Under the pieces are notes generated by a model. That model worked only from the letters and a program-made list of their open reading frames with translations. It searched no databases and was not told the DNA's origin. From contig OW203991.1 in the NCBI GenBank assembly GCA_934047225.1, positions 1,178,001-1,242,000 on the forward strand: a stretch of 64,000 bases of DNA, written 5' to 3'. Of this stretch, positions 35,176-45,800 are shown one piece after another. This DNA is from Ypsolopha sequella (taxonomy: Eukaryota > Arthropoda > Insecta > Lepidoptera > Ypsolophidae). Made by a program: the position numbers and the translations under genes. Every line of letters starts with the position of its first letter. The first letter of the stretch is position 1.

Positions 35176-36308
35176 ATAGTATTCTACAACGAAACATACA
35201 GGTGACTTAATAAATGGATGAAGTTTCAACCCGCAGTGCTGTTATTCTGCCATAAGCCTCATTCGAGATCAAAAACAGTGCAAGTCTCTTGGATTATTAT
35301 TTAAAATTAAGTGGACATTCAAAATTCCGTAAGCAGTTTTAAGAATTTTCGATTTCTAGTTGGATGATAATTGAAATTGATTAAGATACTTGCAAGTACA
35401 TCAGGCGATTTGAACAAAGAGGGGGATGAAAAGGAAAGGTAATTAAAGCCTTAGCTTGACATCGAATATTGTAGTTAGAGTAAATATACTTTAAGTTAAG
35501 ACTTAAAACTATCCGAATAGGCTTTAATTTCGTCCAGATATCAATAGAGAACAATCTCGAATAGCATAATGCAACTTGAAATTAATAATACATGCTTGTT
35601 TGAAAGTATGAAAACTTACTTAAATCCTTCAATATGCAAATAGTAAGGATGCCAAACTTGCGAATTCGGAACAAACGATTTATGTTATGAATATTGATGT
35701 AATTGCTATTTAGGAGTGGGCTCAAGACTTATGTATGTCTATTAGTTAACCCACACAAATCAAAAATTACTGCTTTGCAAAACATAGAATTCAAATTTTT
35801 GAGAGCGTTTAAACAAATTGTCCCTATTGAATTCTCTGACAAGTTCAAAAATCGTGGTTATCTTCGAAAGCTCAAATCAATGATATCAGCAGGCGTATTC
35901 ACTACCTGAAAAGGTTTTAAAACTTCTAACCGGCTGAAACGATGGAGATACTCTGCTTTTACATCTACATGATTATAGCGATGTCTGTTCCATGGATGAC
36001 ACTGAGGAGCTGGTGAATATACAAGCTTGAACGCCTTCAAAACCTGTATTAGCTTCATCTTCAGTTTGAATGATTTTTGACGTTAATCAAGATGGCTTGC
36101 CATTAGTTTGCAAAGAAATCACACATGCTAGCCTTACTTTTTAACATTTTTAACAATTCCTACGCTCTTCAGTACCTCTGTGATCGTTTTAAGCTTTTAC
36201 AATCCCCGCACTAGACCTTTGAGGGCTTGCGACACCTTTGCATGCAAGAACCCTTTTGTGATACAGACTTTTACTTCAAATACTAATTTTGCAATGAGCC
36301 GTTCGATT
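35176..36308. other. unannotated stretch
   Basis: Small open frames at 35703-36058 lack any recognisable domain. Confidence 0.45.
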
Positions 36309-36636
36309 ATCAAGTCACTTACGTGTCATCACATTATCGAAAGTAAAAAGCAAGTTTTGGTGCTGAACACACTCGCTTCTTCTATTTATTATCAAGTCAC
36401 TTACGTGTCATCACATTATCGAAAGTAAAAAGCAAGTTTTGGTGCTGAACACACTCGCTTCTTCTATTTATTATCAAGTCACTTACGTGTCATCACATTA
36501 TCGAAAGTAAAAAGCAAGTTTTGGTGCTGAACACACTCGCTTCTTCTATTTATTATCAAGTCACTTACGTGTCATCACATTATCGAAAGTAAAAAGCAAG
36601 TTTTGGTGCTGAACACACTCGCTTCTTCTATTTATT
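36309..36636. repeat. 82-bp tandem repeat, 4 near-identical copies
   Basis: Units start at 36309, 36391, 36473 and 36555 and begin ATCAAGTCACTTACGTGTCA. I see no differences between copies, so the array is recent or well homogenised. Confidence 0.95.
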
Positions 36637-37834
36637 ACGGCGTATTGCTACGATCCCGTAGTAGTCTGATAAACTTTTTTTTTAGTATGCAAATTTTGAA
36701 TGACTATCCATAATTATAAAATGTATCGTTGTTTAGTGACATAACGCAAGCCCGGAAGTAACTAATTGTGCGGACGCCCTTGCCGTCCGACCACCAATAC
36801 CATCTGCATCGAAACGTCGTCGCGTAAACGTCTTCACTCGCCCAGATGAAGGCAGTCTAAATCTGCTAAAACTGGTCGGCTTTCCCGATCATAACATGTA
36901 TTGAGGTGAGCCGTTTTTGTATAAATCATGACTATCCATAAGTTTCTCGACTATAAAACATAAACATGACATGAACATTAATTTACTTAGCAAAATAATA
37001 TTTCTTTACATTATACAAAATATTGATTAATAAAAACTAAAATAATCTAAATTAAAATTACCTACCAATAAATATGTCAAAATAAAATAATAAAATGCAG
37101 AACCCTACAAGAAAAACATACCTATAAATTAAACTTTTAACCATATAAACTATATAATTTCTTTACATGAAGTTTGAGCGACTGTGTGTTCCAGGAGCCA
37201 GACGTTACTAGTACATGTAAAAAGCTGTTTCAACTTTTTGATTCAAGTATTTTATTTCTCAATTTATAGAAAGCATCCTGGTACTATATAAAGCTAACAT
37301 TTTGATAAAAAAGTAGTGGACTTTTTAGTAAAACCGACCTGGAGCTCATAAAGAAAACAGAATTAGTCAGTAGCGATCGGGCACAAATCGGGCCAGTGCC
37401 GGTGCGTAAATTTATGAGATAAGTTTGAACCTCGTGACCTCTTTCGCTCCATGAAGGCTGGTCTTGAAGGTTGCCATGGCAACGCTCCCGGGAAACCCGC
37501 GACGATTGTGAGGACCACCGAGAACTAAATAGTTATTGAAATTGACATCTTTGCCTTAACTTGTAAGCGTTATTCTAATGAATATAATGAATAATATGAA
37601 TAATTTTGTCAAATCAACCTTATTTGACCATATATTTATATATTTTTTTTTATACATTTAAAGTGTGCCCAGGATAAGGTCTATAATATGAAAAATGACT
37701 AATTATTTATTAATGATTAATTTATTCAAGAAATACTATTTACACATTGACCTAAAGGTAAGGACCAGGCCAACGAAGCGAGTAAATGACCCCAGTGCGT
37801 AAGTGCTAAAATGCTAATTTAGCACAAGCGCGAC
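36637..37834. other. unannotated stretch upstream of the THAP-like exon
   Basis: Contains the X-box-like palindrome listed separately. Sequence at 37370-37520 is GC-richer than its surroundings. An 8-bp hairpin (GTGCTAAA/TTTAGCAC) lies at 37803-37825. Confidence 0.45.
37470..37483. promoter_or_regulatory. perfect X-box-like palindrome (RFX site candidate)
   Basis: GTTGCCATGGCAAC is an exact palindrome and equals the canonical RFX-factor X-box. It lies about 370 bp upstream of the proposed start of the THAP-like exon. Function is inferred only from the motif. Confidence 0.35.
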
Positions 37835-37839
37835 TCAGT
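37835..37839 (+). promoter_or_regulatory. arthropod initiator candidate for the THAP-like exon
   Basis: TCAGT matches the insect initiator; transcription from the A at 37837 would give a 52-base leader before the ATG at 37889. No TATA box is seen at the expected distance. Confidence 0.25.
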
Positions 37840-37888
37840 GTTCCGCGGGAGATTGTGCAGTGTGTTTGTGTTTGAACTTCTATTAAAA

Positions 37889-38008
37889 ATGCCTTGTTGC
37901 CCAGTAAAAGACTGCAAAAACTATGAAAAAATTTTTAAAAAGCCAGATGGGATATCGTATCATCAGAAAGTAACCGTACATCATGTTTTTTGCTTGTTTA
38001 ACAACTAA
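37889..38008 (+). CDS. THAP-type zinc-finger N-terminus, likely first exon or relic
   Basis: The 39-codon frame opens MPCCPVKDCKNYEKIFKKP and goes on GISYHQKV. THAP domains start at the protein N-terminus with C-x(4)-C (here CPVKDC), a following N, and an S/T-x-H block, all seen here. The second zinc pair (C-x2-H) and the AVPTIF-like end are missing. A possible donor, AAA|GTAACC, follows the YHQK codons at about 37952, so this could be exon 1 of a longer gene whose later exons I cannot find. If unspliced it stops at 38006-38008 and is followed at once by AATAAA. THAP domains bind DNA and occur in host factors and in P-element-type transposases, so a transposon origin is equally possible. Confidence 0.4.
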   Translation: MPCCPVKDCKNYEKIFKKPDGISYHQKVTVHHVFCLFNN

Positions 38009-39499
38009 ATAAACCATTTTCGAAGCGATAATTATATTATCGAAGTCCATAATGGCGGCCATGATGTTCGCTACCACCTCACGCGAGTTTGAACAAAAGC
38101 AACTTTGTACGGGCGTCATTTTTATAAACCTGTATTTTATTTTTGTCTTAGAAACTTATGTAGGAAATTTAAAATTTTGCTAAGGGGAACTTAATATACG
38201 ATACTAGGAAAATATAATAATCATAGGAAACTAAAAATTAGATGAAAAAAATAATGAAATGAAATAATGAACTTTATTTTCAGAAGTAAAATACCACGAA
38301 AACATTTTTCTGATGTCAATAAATCTAATAATAACTTCGGCCTGGATAATACTAGAAAGCTATTTTTTTTTAGGATAAGATTTGGTTAGCAGACTAATGG
38401 AATAAACTTAGTTTCATTTGTCTAGCTTTTTACCCGACCACGACGAGTAAGTAAGTAAGTTAGTTACATACATATATGAACCCTGAAAATATGTATAACT
38501 CTTTTTGGACGGTCGTGTGCCCTGAAATGAACCCTGAAAATAGAAAACTCTTTTTTGGGCAGTCGTGTACATACCTATATACATACATGAAAACATAACG
38601 CTTTTTTATGGGAAGTCATGTAAAAAAATAATCGTTATCATTATAATCATATTAATCTAGGTATGCAATTCAGTAGCGGAATCTCAATTCGGCTCGAAAC
38701 TGGTGCTATAGGGCCTTTATGGATTTTTGTAGCAGTCGGATTGAATGCCAATTGTATCTTAAAAAATATGTACACAAATAGTGAAAGTGATTATTGTAAA
38801 TTGCAAGTAACATTATTAAAATTGTATGTGTATATCGGTGTGGAACTGACTTATTACCATAAAAAAGAAATTAAGGATTCATATACGCACGTACAAGGTT
38901 ACATCGCACACCTACGCAACGCGGCATTCATGTTCGCGCCAAACCCGAGTGAAGTTAGTACCAGCGAGACAGAGAGAAAAATATGAAAGAAATATATGAT
39001 GTATGAAAGAGAGAGATATACTAACGTCCGAGGCGTCATAAAGTGTGGTGCCGATTATAGTTTGGGAAAATGTTTAGATGGGCATCTCCTTCCTTCTTGA
39101 ACTCATTGTATTTACATCATATATTTAACACGTAAACTTAAACCTTAAACTAAATATATGTATATTTTTTTTTATCAAATAAACTACATGTACAAAGAAA
39201 TATTTTAATTATCTATTATCAATATTGTAAAAAATGTAAGTCTGCATTTTCTCCATCCTGCTGTCCAGTGCAGATGCGGGTGTAGAGCTCCGGATTTTAT
39301 TAAAGGTGATATCTCTTCCGTGTAGACAAGACTTTATTGATCCAGTATTTCTTTCTTAGACTGAGATAAAATACCATCAGAAAGTATATTTAGTTTTCTC
39401 TTGTACTAACGCTTTTATTACCTTTCAGTTGCCTGTGTTTCTCTTTCTTTCTTTTCTCAGCTGACCGCTGAGATTCGGTTCGATAATTCGGGGACCTGG
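38009..39499. other. unannotated stretch
   Basis: Three diverged ATGAACCCTGAAAATA/CTTTTTTGGGCAGTCGTGT blocks lie at 38476-38620. The open frame at 38663-38986 (107 codons) shows no recognisable domain. Confidence 0.45.
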
Positions 39500-39659
39500 G
39501 GGTCTACCGCGTAATTCTCATTTGTATCAACTTCAAGCAAATGCATGCGGAATTCAACGCGTGCAAAAGAGATGGCATGTTAGGCGGGCGTCGTCGCACG
39601 CACGACAAATTTCAATTTCAAGTTGATGTTGATGAAAATGAGAATCACGCGGTAGACCC
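39500..39659. mobile_element. fold-back MITE candidate
   Basis: GGGTCTACCGCGTAATTCTC at the left pairs with GAGAATCACGCGGTAGACCC at the right, with ATCAACTTCAAG pairing inside: about 38-bp arms, 160 bp overall. Confidence 0.8.
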
Positions 39660-39672
39660 ACTGTTAGTCTGA

Positions 39673-40259
39673 CATAGCAAACCATATCGAGCTCGACAGC
39701 GCGTGATGCAGTGCTATCTCTCACACTCTGTTGATCTACCTAGAGAGGGGTAATACATATTGTATCTAACGGTTATGGCGCTACGAAAAAAAATCGACAC
39801 TTTAAAACTTGCATATCTACTTCAGTAAAGAATATATTATTTTGATAAAAATAATATACAGTTTTTGGAATCCTTTTCTAGAGACCTGTTAAACAGAAAT
39901 GCGATTGGAGAAATTTGCCTTGACAAAAATATTTTTTGAAATGAGATCGTTTTCGACACCATTTCTCCTGGTTTGACAATTTGAAATGACATATGGATGG
40001 CAATTATATTTTATTAGATGGGTTTTAACCTTCATTATTCTAAGGTTTTAACAGTATCTAAGACCTGGTTAAACGAAATTTTGATAGGAACTTGATTACA
40101 CTATATATATTAATTTTTTTACAAAAATTATTAAAAACCGATCTTTTTCTACTTTTCCTGCAATATGTCCCTCTTGCACTGAGGGTGTTTTCACATATTG
40201 AGTAACAGGGACACTCAAACATTAACATATCGCCTTAAAGCTCGATATGGTTTGCTATG
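39673..40259. mobile_element. 587-bp segment with 21-bp terminal inverted repeats
   Basis: CATAGCAAACCATATCGAGC (39673) is answered by AGCTCGATATGGTTTGCTATG ending at 40259. It starts 13 bp after the previous fold-back element. Non-coding; no clear target duplication. Confidence 0.55.
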
Positions 40260-40696
40260 CTACACGCCCTGCAGGTTGCGGGCTGCTGCTTCAAACCTCG
40301 TAGAGGCACTTTTGTGTTTCGTCTACACTGCTGAAGTCACGTTAATACGACAATATAATATATGTTTTTATTTAAACAGGATGGTTTTGAGTTCGGAACT
40401 ACAAAGAGTAGAATTACTTCGAGCGTGAAGCATGAATTACGTATTCATGAGTAATTTTAAAGTTGTAAATAGAGTATATGAGATAGATAGACGAAGATAT
40501 ATATTTTTTTCTTTTTTTCATTGCCCTGAATTCCTGCTGTGTTGTATTTTCTTATCCCTTTGCTAAAGTACTTAGATATAAGTAATTTGTATAGAATAAT
40601 AAGTTTAAGTATGGAACAGATGTACCTATATAAAAAAAAGGAAATAATAATATGGTAAAAAAAAAGACATGATCTTGCTAAGTTTCTTGCCCTTTT
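40260..40696. other. unannotated stretch
   Basis: AT-rich; no recognisable feature. Confidence 0.5.
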
Positions 40697-41072
40697 TCTT
40701 AGCAAGACTAATCGAATAGACGGAGATAGGCATTATATTTGTAACCTATTAGTATGTAGTATACAGAGTAGGGTTTGGTCGGCCGCCTGGATTCGTCTTG
40801 GTTGGTGATCATTGAACCTTGTTCCTGGTCGCTAGCCGTGTCTCCGGTATGGGTTCGGGTGGTTGATTAGATTTTACCTTGTATAATTATAGATTTTACC
40901 TATCCTTTGAATCGTATATTGCTACATTAATTAAATAAACCTTTAATTTAGTTAATGAACATTAATTATTTTATGACATATATTTTATAAGATTAAATTT
41001 GACTGGTAAAAAGTGTACTATGTCCTACTTAACAAAATAATTTATTTGAATATGATAATTTGAATTTGAATT
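40697..41072 (+). mobile_element. dispersed repeat family R3, copy B
   Basis: Second copy of 24632-25035, slightly shorter (lacks the GCTGGGGGCTC part), ending in a TTTGAATTTGAATTC tail. Confidence 0.75.
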
Positions 41073-41479
41073 CAAGGTTAATGTTTACTGAAAAGTGTTT
41101 GTATATTGAGTAAGTCATTGTTTAAATAACGCCATTAACATGGGCTACGCTATAACAGTTATCTTGGGTCATAGTGAACCCTCTTAGGTTAATGATCCGT
41201 TAATTACGGAACCCTGGGAGTATAGTTTCATATTAACGTCTTTTTGGGTCAAAATTATAAAACAAAGGGATTTCATTTAGCTAACACACAACGAAGGGTT
41301 GGATTTTATTTTCTGGAGTTCCGTAGTCATCAGTAAGAACCAGGGGTCGGAATTGGTAGAGTTTTGAAGTAGATACGTAGATCATAACAAGGATATGCCT
41401 ATCGGTAATACCGGCACTTAGAGCATTAAACCAATTAAATTTGCTTTAATGCTCGAATTGCCGGGATCGGAAGTGTTAC
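41073..41479. other. unannotated stretch
   Basis: TTACGGAACCCTGGGAG near 41207 may be a relic of the repeat at 985-1283. Nothing else is seen. Confidence 0.4.
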
Positions 41480-41655
41480 GTATTAAGGCGATTACCGTCG
41501 CCAAATTAGCAGCTCGATGTTTGTCTGTATGAATATCGACGGAAACGACACTCAAATAACGTTCAAATCAGTGCACAATGCGTGGTGGCTGTTACGACGC
41601 TCGCTGCGTCCTTGAAAGGGCAAAATAGGAGAAAATAATACTTTTCACATGGTCG
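41480..41655. mobile_element. dispersed repeat family R5, copy B
   Basis: Second copy of 28780-28935, matching through GCAAAATAGGAGAAAATAAT and ACTTTTCACAT. Confidence 0.65.
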
Positions 41656-42398
41656 TCATTGTTAGATTGAATAAATCTATGTTATATTTATAGCTATCAA
41701 GTTTATCTATTTATCAAAGCATAAATGAATTAAATCACCTAAGCCACTTAGGAGCAGTAGGAAATTCAAGCCAAAAAAACACCATTCAGTTGAAACAATT
41801 TTTCATATAGAAGTTTTGGTGGTACGAAAAAGAAAAATGTTGCATATGTTGTCCTAGAGTTGATAATCCATAATACATTTTTTCAATATTTTTGGTTTGG
41901 CCATAAAAGAGGAGTAGGCTTTAGAAAGTACCCATTTGGCTATATTAAGGGCCTTAATTTTAGATACGCATCTTCCGTACAAATATTAAGAAATCATTAA
42001 GTAATTTAAATAACGAAAATACGGCGACGATTTAAAAAACATTTTTTATTTAATATAGGCATAATATTTGTTAATAATTTTAATTTAGATTAAGTTTAGT
42101 TTTTAATTTAATTTATTGTAAATACATAAATAAATCTAAATTTATATAGATAAATAAAAAATTAAAAAATATCATAAGCATTAGAATATACTGTGAACGT
42201 ACCTATTAGAAATTTCATACTTATTTATAATAAAGGGTGATTATTGGGAAAAGCCAGGAACTAGGTGTTCACGCTTCTTAGTTTTATGCTCAATATATTT
42301 TTCAATCCTGGTCCGCATTAAGATTTCGTAGTGAATTTGACGATATTCGGTACATAAAAACCTTATCTATTTCGACCCCAGAACAGTGCAGCTTGTAG
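41656..42398. other. unannotated AT-rich stretch
   Basis: No gene, RNA or repeat recognised. Confidence 0.5.
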
Positions 42399-42773
42399 TT
42401 AAGGTAGATGGTCCAAAGTAGTTTTTATAAAACACTTGTGAGAACCAATAACGACGACAAAAGTATTATTATTTAATTCTGTTACCTTTTCCACACGTTC
42501 CATCAACTTTACACCCGCCAATATTCAGTTTTTCTTAAAAACAAAATGTTTTAACAGGCTAATTTTGCAATTCAAAACTTTCATACATTGGATTACAAAA
42601 GTTTTACATTACAAAATCAGATTCTAAAAAAGTTCGTTTCCAAAAAAACTGATTATTCGCGGGTGTAAAGTTGATGGAACGTGTGGAAAAAGGTAATTAA
42701 ATAATAATACTTCTGTCGTCGTTATTGGTTCCCAAAAGTTTGTATGAAGATTGCCTTGGACCATCCACCTTAA
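42399..42773. mobile_element. long-armed fold-back element bounded by TTAA
   Basis: GGTAGATGGTCCA at the left and TGGACCATCCACC at the right, with arms of about 130 bp that share CCACACGTTCCATCAACTTT and its inverse. TTAA lies at both edges (42399-42402, 42770-42773). TTAA is the piggyBac target, but it is also self-complementary and could be part of the arm. No transposase. Confidence 0.8.
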
Positions 42774-42813
42774 CGAAAAATTTATTAAAACTAAACTTTA
42801 CCTACATAATAAT

Positions 42814-42972
42814 GCCGATTCTGAAGGCTTTAATTTTGGTTTTAGTGCTGTCAAAACTAAAATTTTTCTAAAATAATTTAGCTTCAATTCTCAACACTTA
42901 TGAGCTGTTATGAAATGAAGAAAATTTAGTTTTGACAGCACTAAAACTAAAGTTAAAGCCTTCAGAATCGGC
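42814..42972. mobile_element. fold-back MITE family F1, copy 2
   Basis: GCCGATTCTGAAGGCTTTAA pairs with TTAAAGCCTTCAGAATCGGC; 159 bp. Arms match better than in copy 1, so this copy is younger. It sits 40 bp from the TTAA-bounded element. Confidence 0.85.
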
Positions 42973-43011
42973 TTTACTATGCTGTTATCTGCCTCTGTAA
43001 CGCCTGTCACT

Positions 43012-43125
43012 CAGAGCGGTAGACACAGTCCATAAATCTCCAACAGCTATGATCCTGACACACCTCTCTCGCTTCTTCCAAACTCATACATCAAGACCCT
43101 TCTATTACTCGGTCTTTCTTCAGTG
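43012..43125 (-). pseudogene. short LINE relic, family R4 copy B
   Basis: Matches 26640-26790 at the DNA level; too decayed to translate usefully. Confidence 0.3.
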
Positions 43126-43879
43126 TCGCCATTTTGTTCGTCATTCTGTCCTTTTAAACAATTTACTAATTATAAATACTGTGAAACTTGGCTACTTCTA
43201 CTGAAAATTAAGTTTTCCTTCTGCATTTAGTCCAAGAACTGTAACTATAAAGAGAAAACTTATCTTATTTGGTACTTACGAAAGTTGAAATTGCTTTGAA
43301 ACTGTTGAAAAAATGTACAAAGAGAGAAAAAGTAAAGACATAACACTTGGGTACTGCAGAAATGGATGGCTAACAAACTTGTGAACTACTTAGTTTGGAG
43401 TTCGCATTTATTTTCTAAGATAATGTATATTTATCGTACTTTTTTGTTCAAAATGGAGAATTTGCTACATGACGATTGTACTCAGGAGATTAATTTTGGG
43501 TAAATGTGTAAATGTGGCTCCGAATTGGTTAACTCCTCAACAACAGCCCTCGTTGTTCCAATCCTCGAGCTCATTTAACCTGCTAACTAACGGACAAAAA
43601 TAAAACGATAGAAGTCTATTGCTACGTTGGACAAATTTGCCTGTTTGTAGGTAAGTACAGGTTAGAAGGCGAGACTTGAGAATTGCGTTTGTTTGCGTGC
43701 ACACCCACAGTGTAGAGAATACAACGGCTTGAATCGTGGAGCGTCCGCTAGACCGGTTTTTACATTCTGCTTGAAGCCGGTCTCGCCCGGCACGTGGCGT
43801 CACCCTGCCGCGCACTTCCCGCATTTCACCTCTGGTACCACTAGCAGATTGAGACGCGTTTAATTTTTGATTTTATTCA
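43126..43879. other. unannotated stretch with GC-rich part
   Basis: A GC-rich block (43730-43830) contains the inverted pair AGACCGG/CCGGTCT. The minus-strand frame at 43537-43824 has no recognisable domain. TTTATT at about 43871 reads AATAAA on the minus strand. Confidence 0.4.
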
Positions 43880-43904
43880 ATAAAAATTAGTGAAATAGCT
43901 CCTC

Positions 43905-44157
43905 CTACATTGTGTGCAGCACAGCCTCACGATAGCTCAGTGGGGTCGGGCCGTACTGCACTATAATAGATTGCCGGGTTGTGAAAGCCAACAAAAACAC
44001 CGCTTTGTGGACCCAAGGAGTGCAGCCAGGAACTAGGTAGAGTGCCAGATCTTCTACTGTTCTGTTTCCTTTTCGGAATACTGCTCGGAATGTGAATGAA
44101 TGTGGACGGCGCTCCACCCGTTTTTATAGCACTTTTTCTGTACGCACACATAGGCAT
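43905..44157 (-). CDS. unidentified small open frames downstream of a minus-strand promoter
   Basis: Two overlapping minus-strand frames (44117-43905, 70 codons; 44157-43927, 76 codons) lie about 150-190 bp downstream of the minus-strand TATA/initiator pair at 44338-44305, and a minus-strand AATAAA follows about 30 bp after the first stop. I recognise neither protein. The order promoter, frame, poly-A signal is suggestive, but the frames are short and could be chance. Confidence 0.15.
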
Positions 44158-44285
44158 TCTACCTCACCCCCTGGAGCACTATTTTATTATTTATTCATAC
44201 TTAATCATCTTATTTACAAATAATACTTATCTCTAACTTATTCTAGATACTTAGGTCTACACATAGGTACTACGATCATTACGCT

Positions 44286-44417
44286 ACGACGTCTGGGAGC
44301 GGACTGGCGGCCGAAAATGTGCTGCGCGGGTATTTATACTTCCTCAACCCCCACCTCAGGAGTATAAATACGCGCCCTCTATGGCCAACCGTCCTCAGTC
44401 TGCTTCCCACCGTCGTA
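44286..44417. promoter_or_regulatory. divergent TATA/initiator promoter pair in a quasi-palindrome
   Basis: On the plus strand TATAAATA at 44363-44370 is followed by TCAGT with its A at 44396, 33 bp from the TATA start. On the minus strand TATAAATA (44338-44331) is followed by CCAGTC with its A at 44305, again 33 bp. The two halves (44286-44340 and 44361-44417) are imperfect inverse copies around CACCTCAGG-like centre sequence. The spacing is what insect TATA promoters use. No known gene lies on either side. Confidence 0.5.
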
Positions 44418-44454
44418 CCGCTAACATATCATGCTGTTATGCCTATTTACAGAC

Positions 44455-44713
44455 TACTTAGGTATTTTCTAGCATACCTAAGTACCTAGATCGATGTATA
44501 GCCTATCTTATACCTAGGTCTTACTCTAAGACCTAGCTAGGCGTATCAATGAAACAATCATAGCAAATTATCTTTATTCTGTAAGTTCTTAATATTACCT
44601 TATAACTATTTATTGTATTCTATTTACTAAGCTATTTTAATGCTTATTTATTCAGAGTCGGATAGCTGTTCTATCTACTTATTCATGCCTGTACTATGTT
44701 GCAGCTATCCGAG
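44455..44713. repeat. three successive perfect hairpins
   Basis: ACTTAGGTAT/ATACCTAAGT (44456-44483), CTAGGTCTTA/TAAGACCTAG (44514-44536) and TCGGATAGCTG/CAGCTATCCGA (44658-44712). They lie downstream of the plus-strand promoter at 44363, so they would be in its transcript. Confidence 0.75.
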
Positions 44714-45272
44714 TAAATAAACACACGGGACTAATTTATTTATTTTCCTAAACTTAATACTATGCTATTTACATACTTATTTACATGAAAAGTCCGTCAT
44801 ATTTTCATGAAAAACGCGAAAATGTGTGAAAATGCGTCTGTTAGGTAACGCCGCGCAACTATACCCTAAATTCGCGTAGTTCACATATTTTCCGGTAGAG
44901 GCGCGCGTGTCTCGTCGTGCACACATTGAGTACATAAAAACCGTTGAGCAGCCAATCGAAATAAATTGTGTTAAACATGATAAAGTATTTTAAAGATATA
45001 ATTAAATTTGAGGGTCAAGTCGCCGCTATTAATGCCCAAAAAGAGCAAGTCATCATAAATAGCAAGTCATCATAAATATAGGTGAAACATGGGACGGGAG
45101 TAAATTTTAAGTCGATGAAGATACAGTGTGCGGTGTAGAATAAATATCATAAAATTGTACATAAATAAAGCTCCACGAGTATGTATAATTTTTGTGTCTG
45201 ACTGTACATTTGAGAATCACTCACACAAATGCAATTTTCAGGTCTCACCTTCTTACCTGTAAACAGTTTAAG
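44714..45272. other. unannotated stretch
   Basis: Contains a 17-bp direct duplication AGCAAGTCATCATAAAT near 45043-45076. No gene recognised. Confidence 0.45.
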
Positions 45273-45800
45273 GGGATGGCCTACCCTAGCAACTTTTTAA
45301 TTAGCTGTCCAGCATAATAAGTGCAATGGCAAAGACCTTATTTGCTTTTGAAAGAGGCGATTATATGTTGGCTCATTGGCCTCTTGTTCTTGGACGCGTA
45401 ATACTAATAATCACGCAGCGAAACAACAAATGTGTGTGTTTTAGCTAATACTGAAATATTTTGCAGGGAAAAGAATATTGGATTTTATTTAATTTTTTTT
45501 ATTTTTTCATTTCAAGTAGAATCTTTTCATATTTCTATTAAATATTTATTGAAAAAAAAAAAAAACTATTTGTTCTCTTAACCGTTTTCAAGAACAAACG
45601 TTTAAAAACCAAAAAAACGGGAGGAAAACATTATTTTTTTGACAAAAGTATGAATCCTAATACATTGTTTATAAGTAGAATCCCTAGATTAGAGATTAAT
45701 AAATCAATTTTTTTTTTTCAATACAAGGAGAGTCCGAATTTCTACAAACAAATCCTCGAAAGTCTGGCGTTGTTCATGCTCTGGCCTCATGTAGTCTTAA
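45273..45800. mobile_element. dispersed repeat family R2, copy B
   Basis: Second copy of 6440-6920, with an expanded poly-A/T interior near 45545-45640. Confidence 0.75.

Noticed and set aside
38663..38986. 107-codon plus frame as a gene
   Set aside because: Composition resembles random AT-rich translation; no motif.
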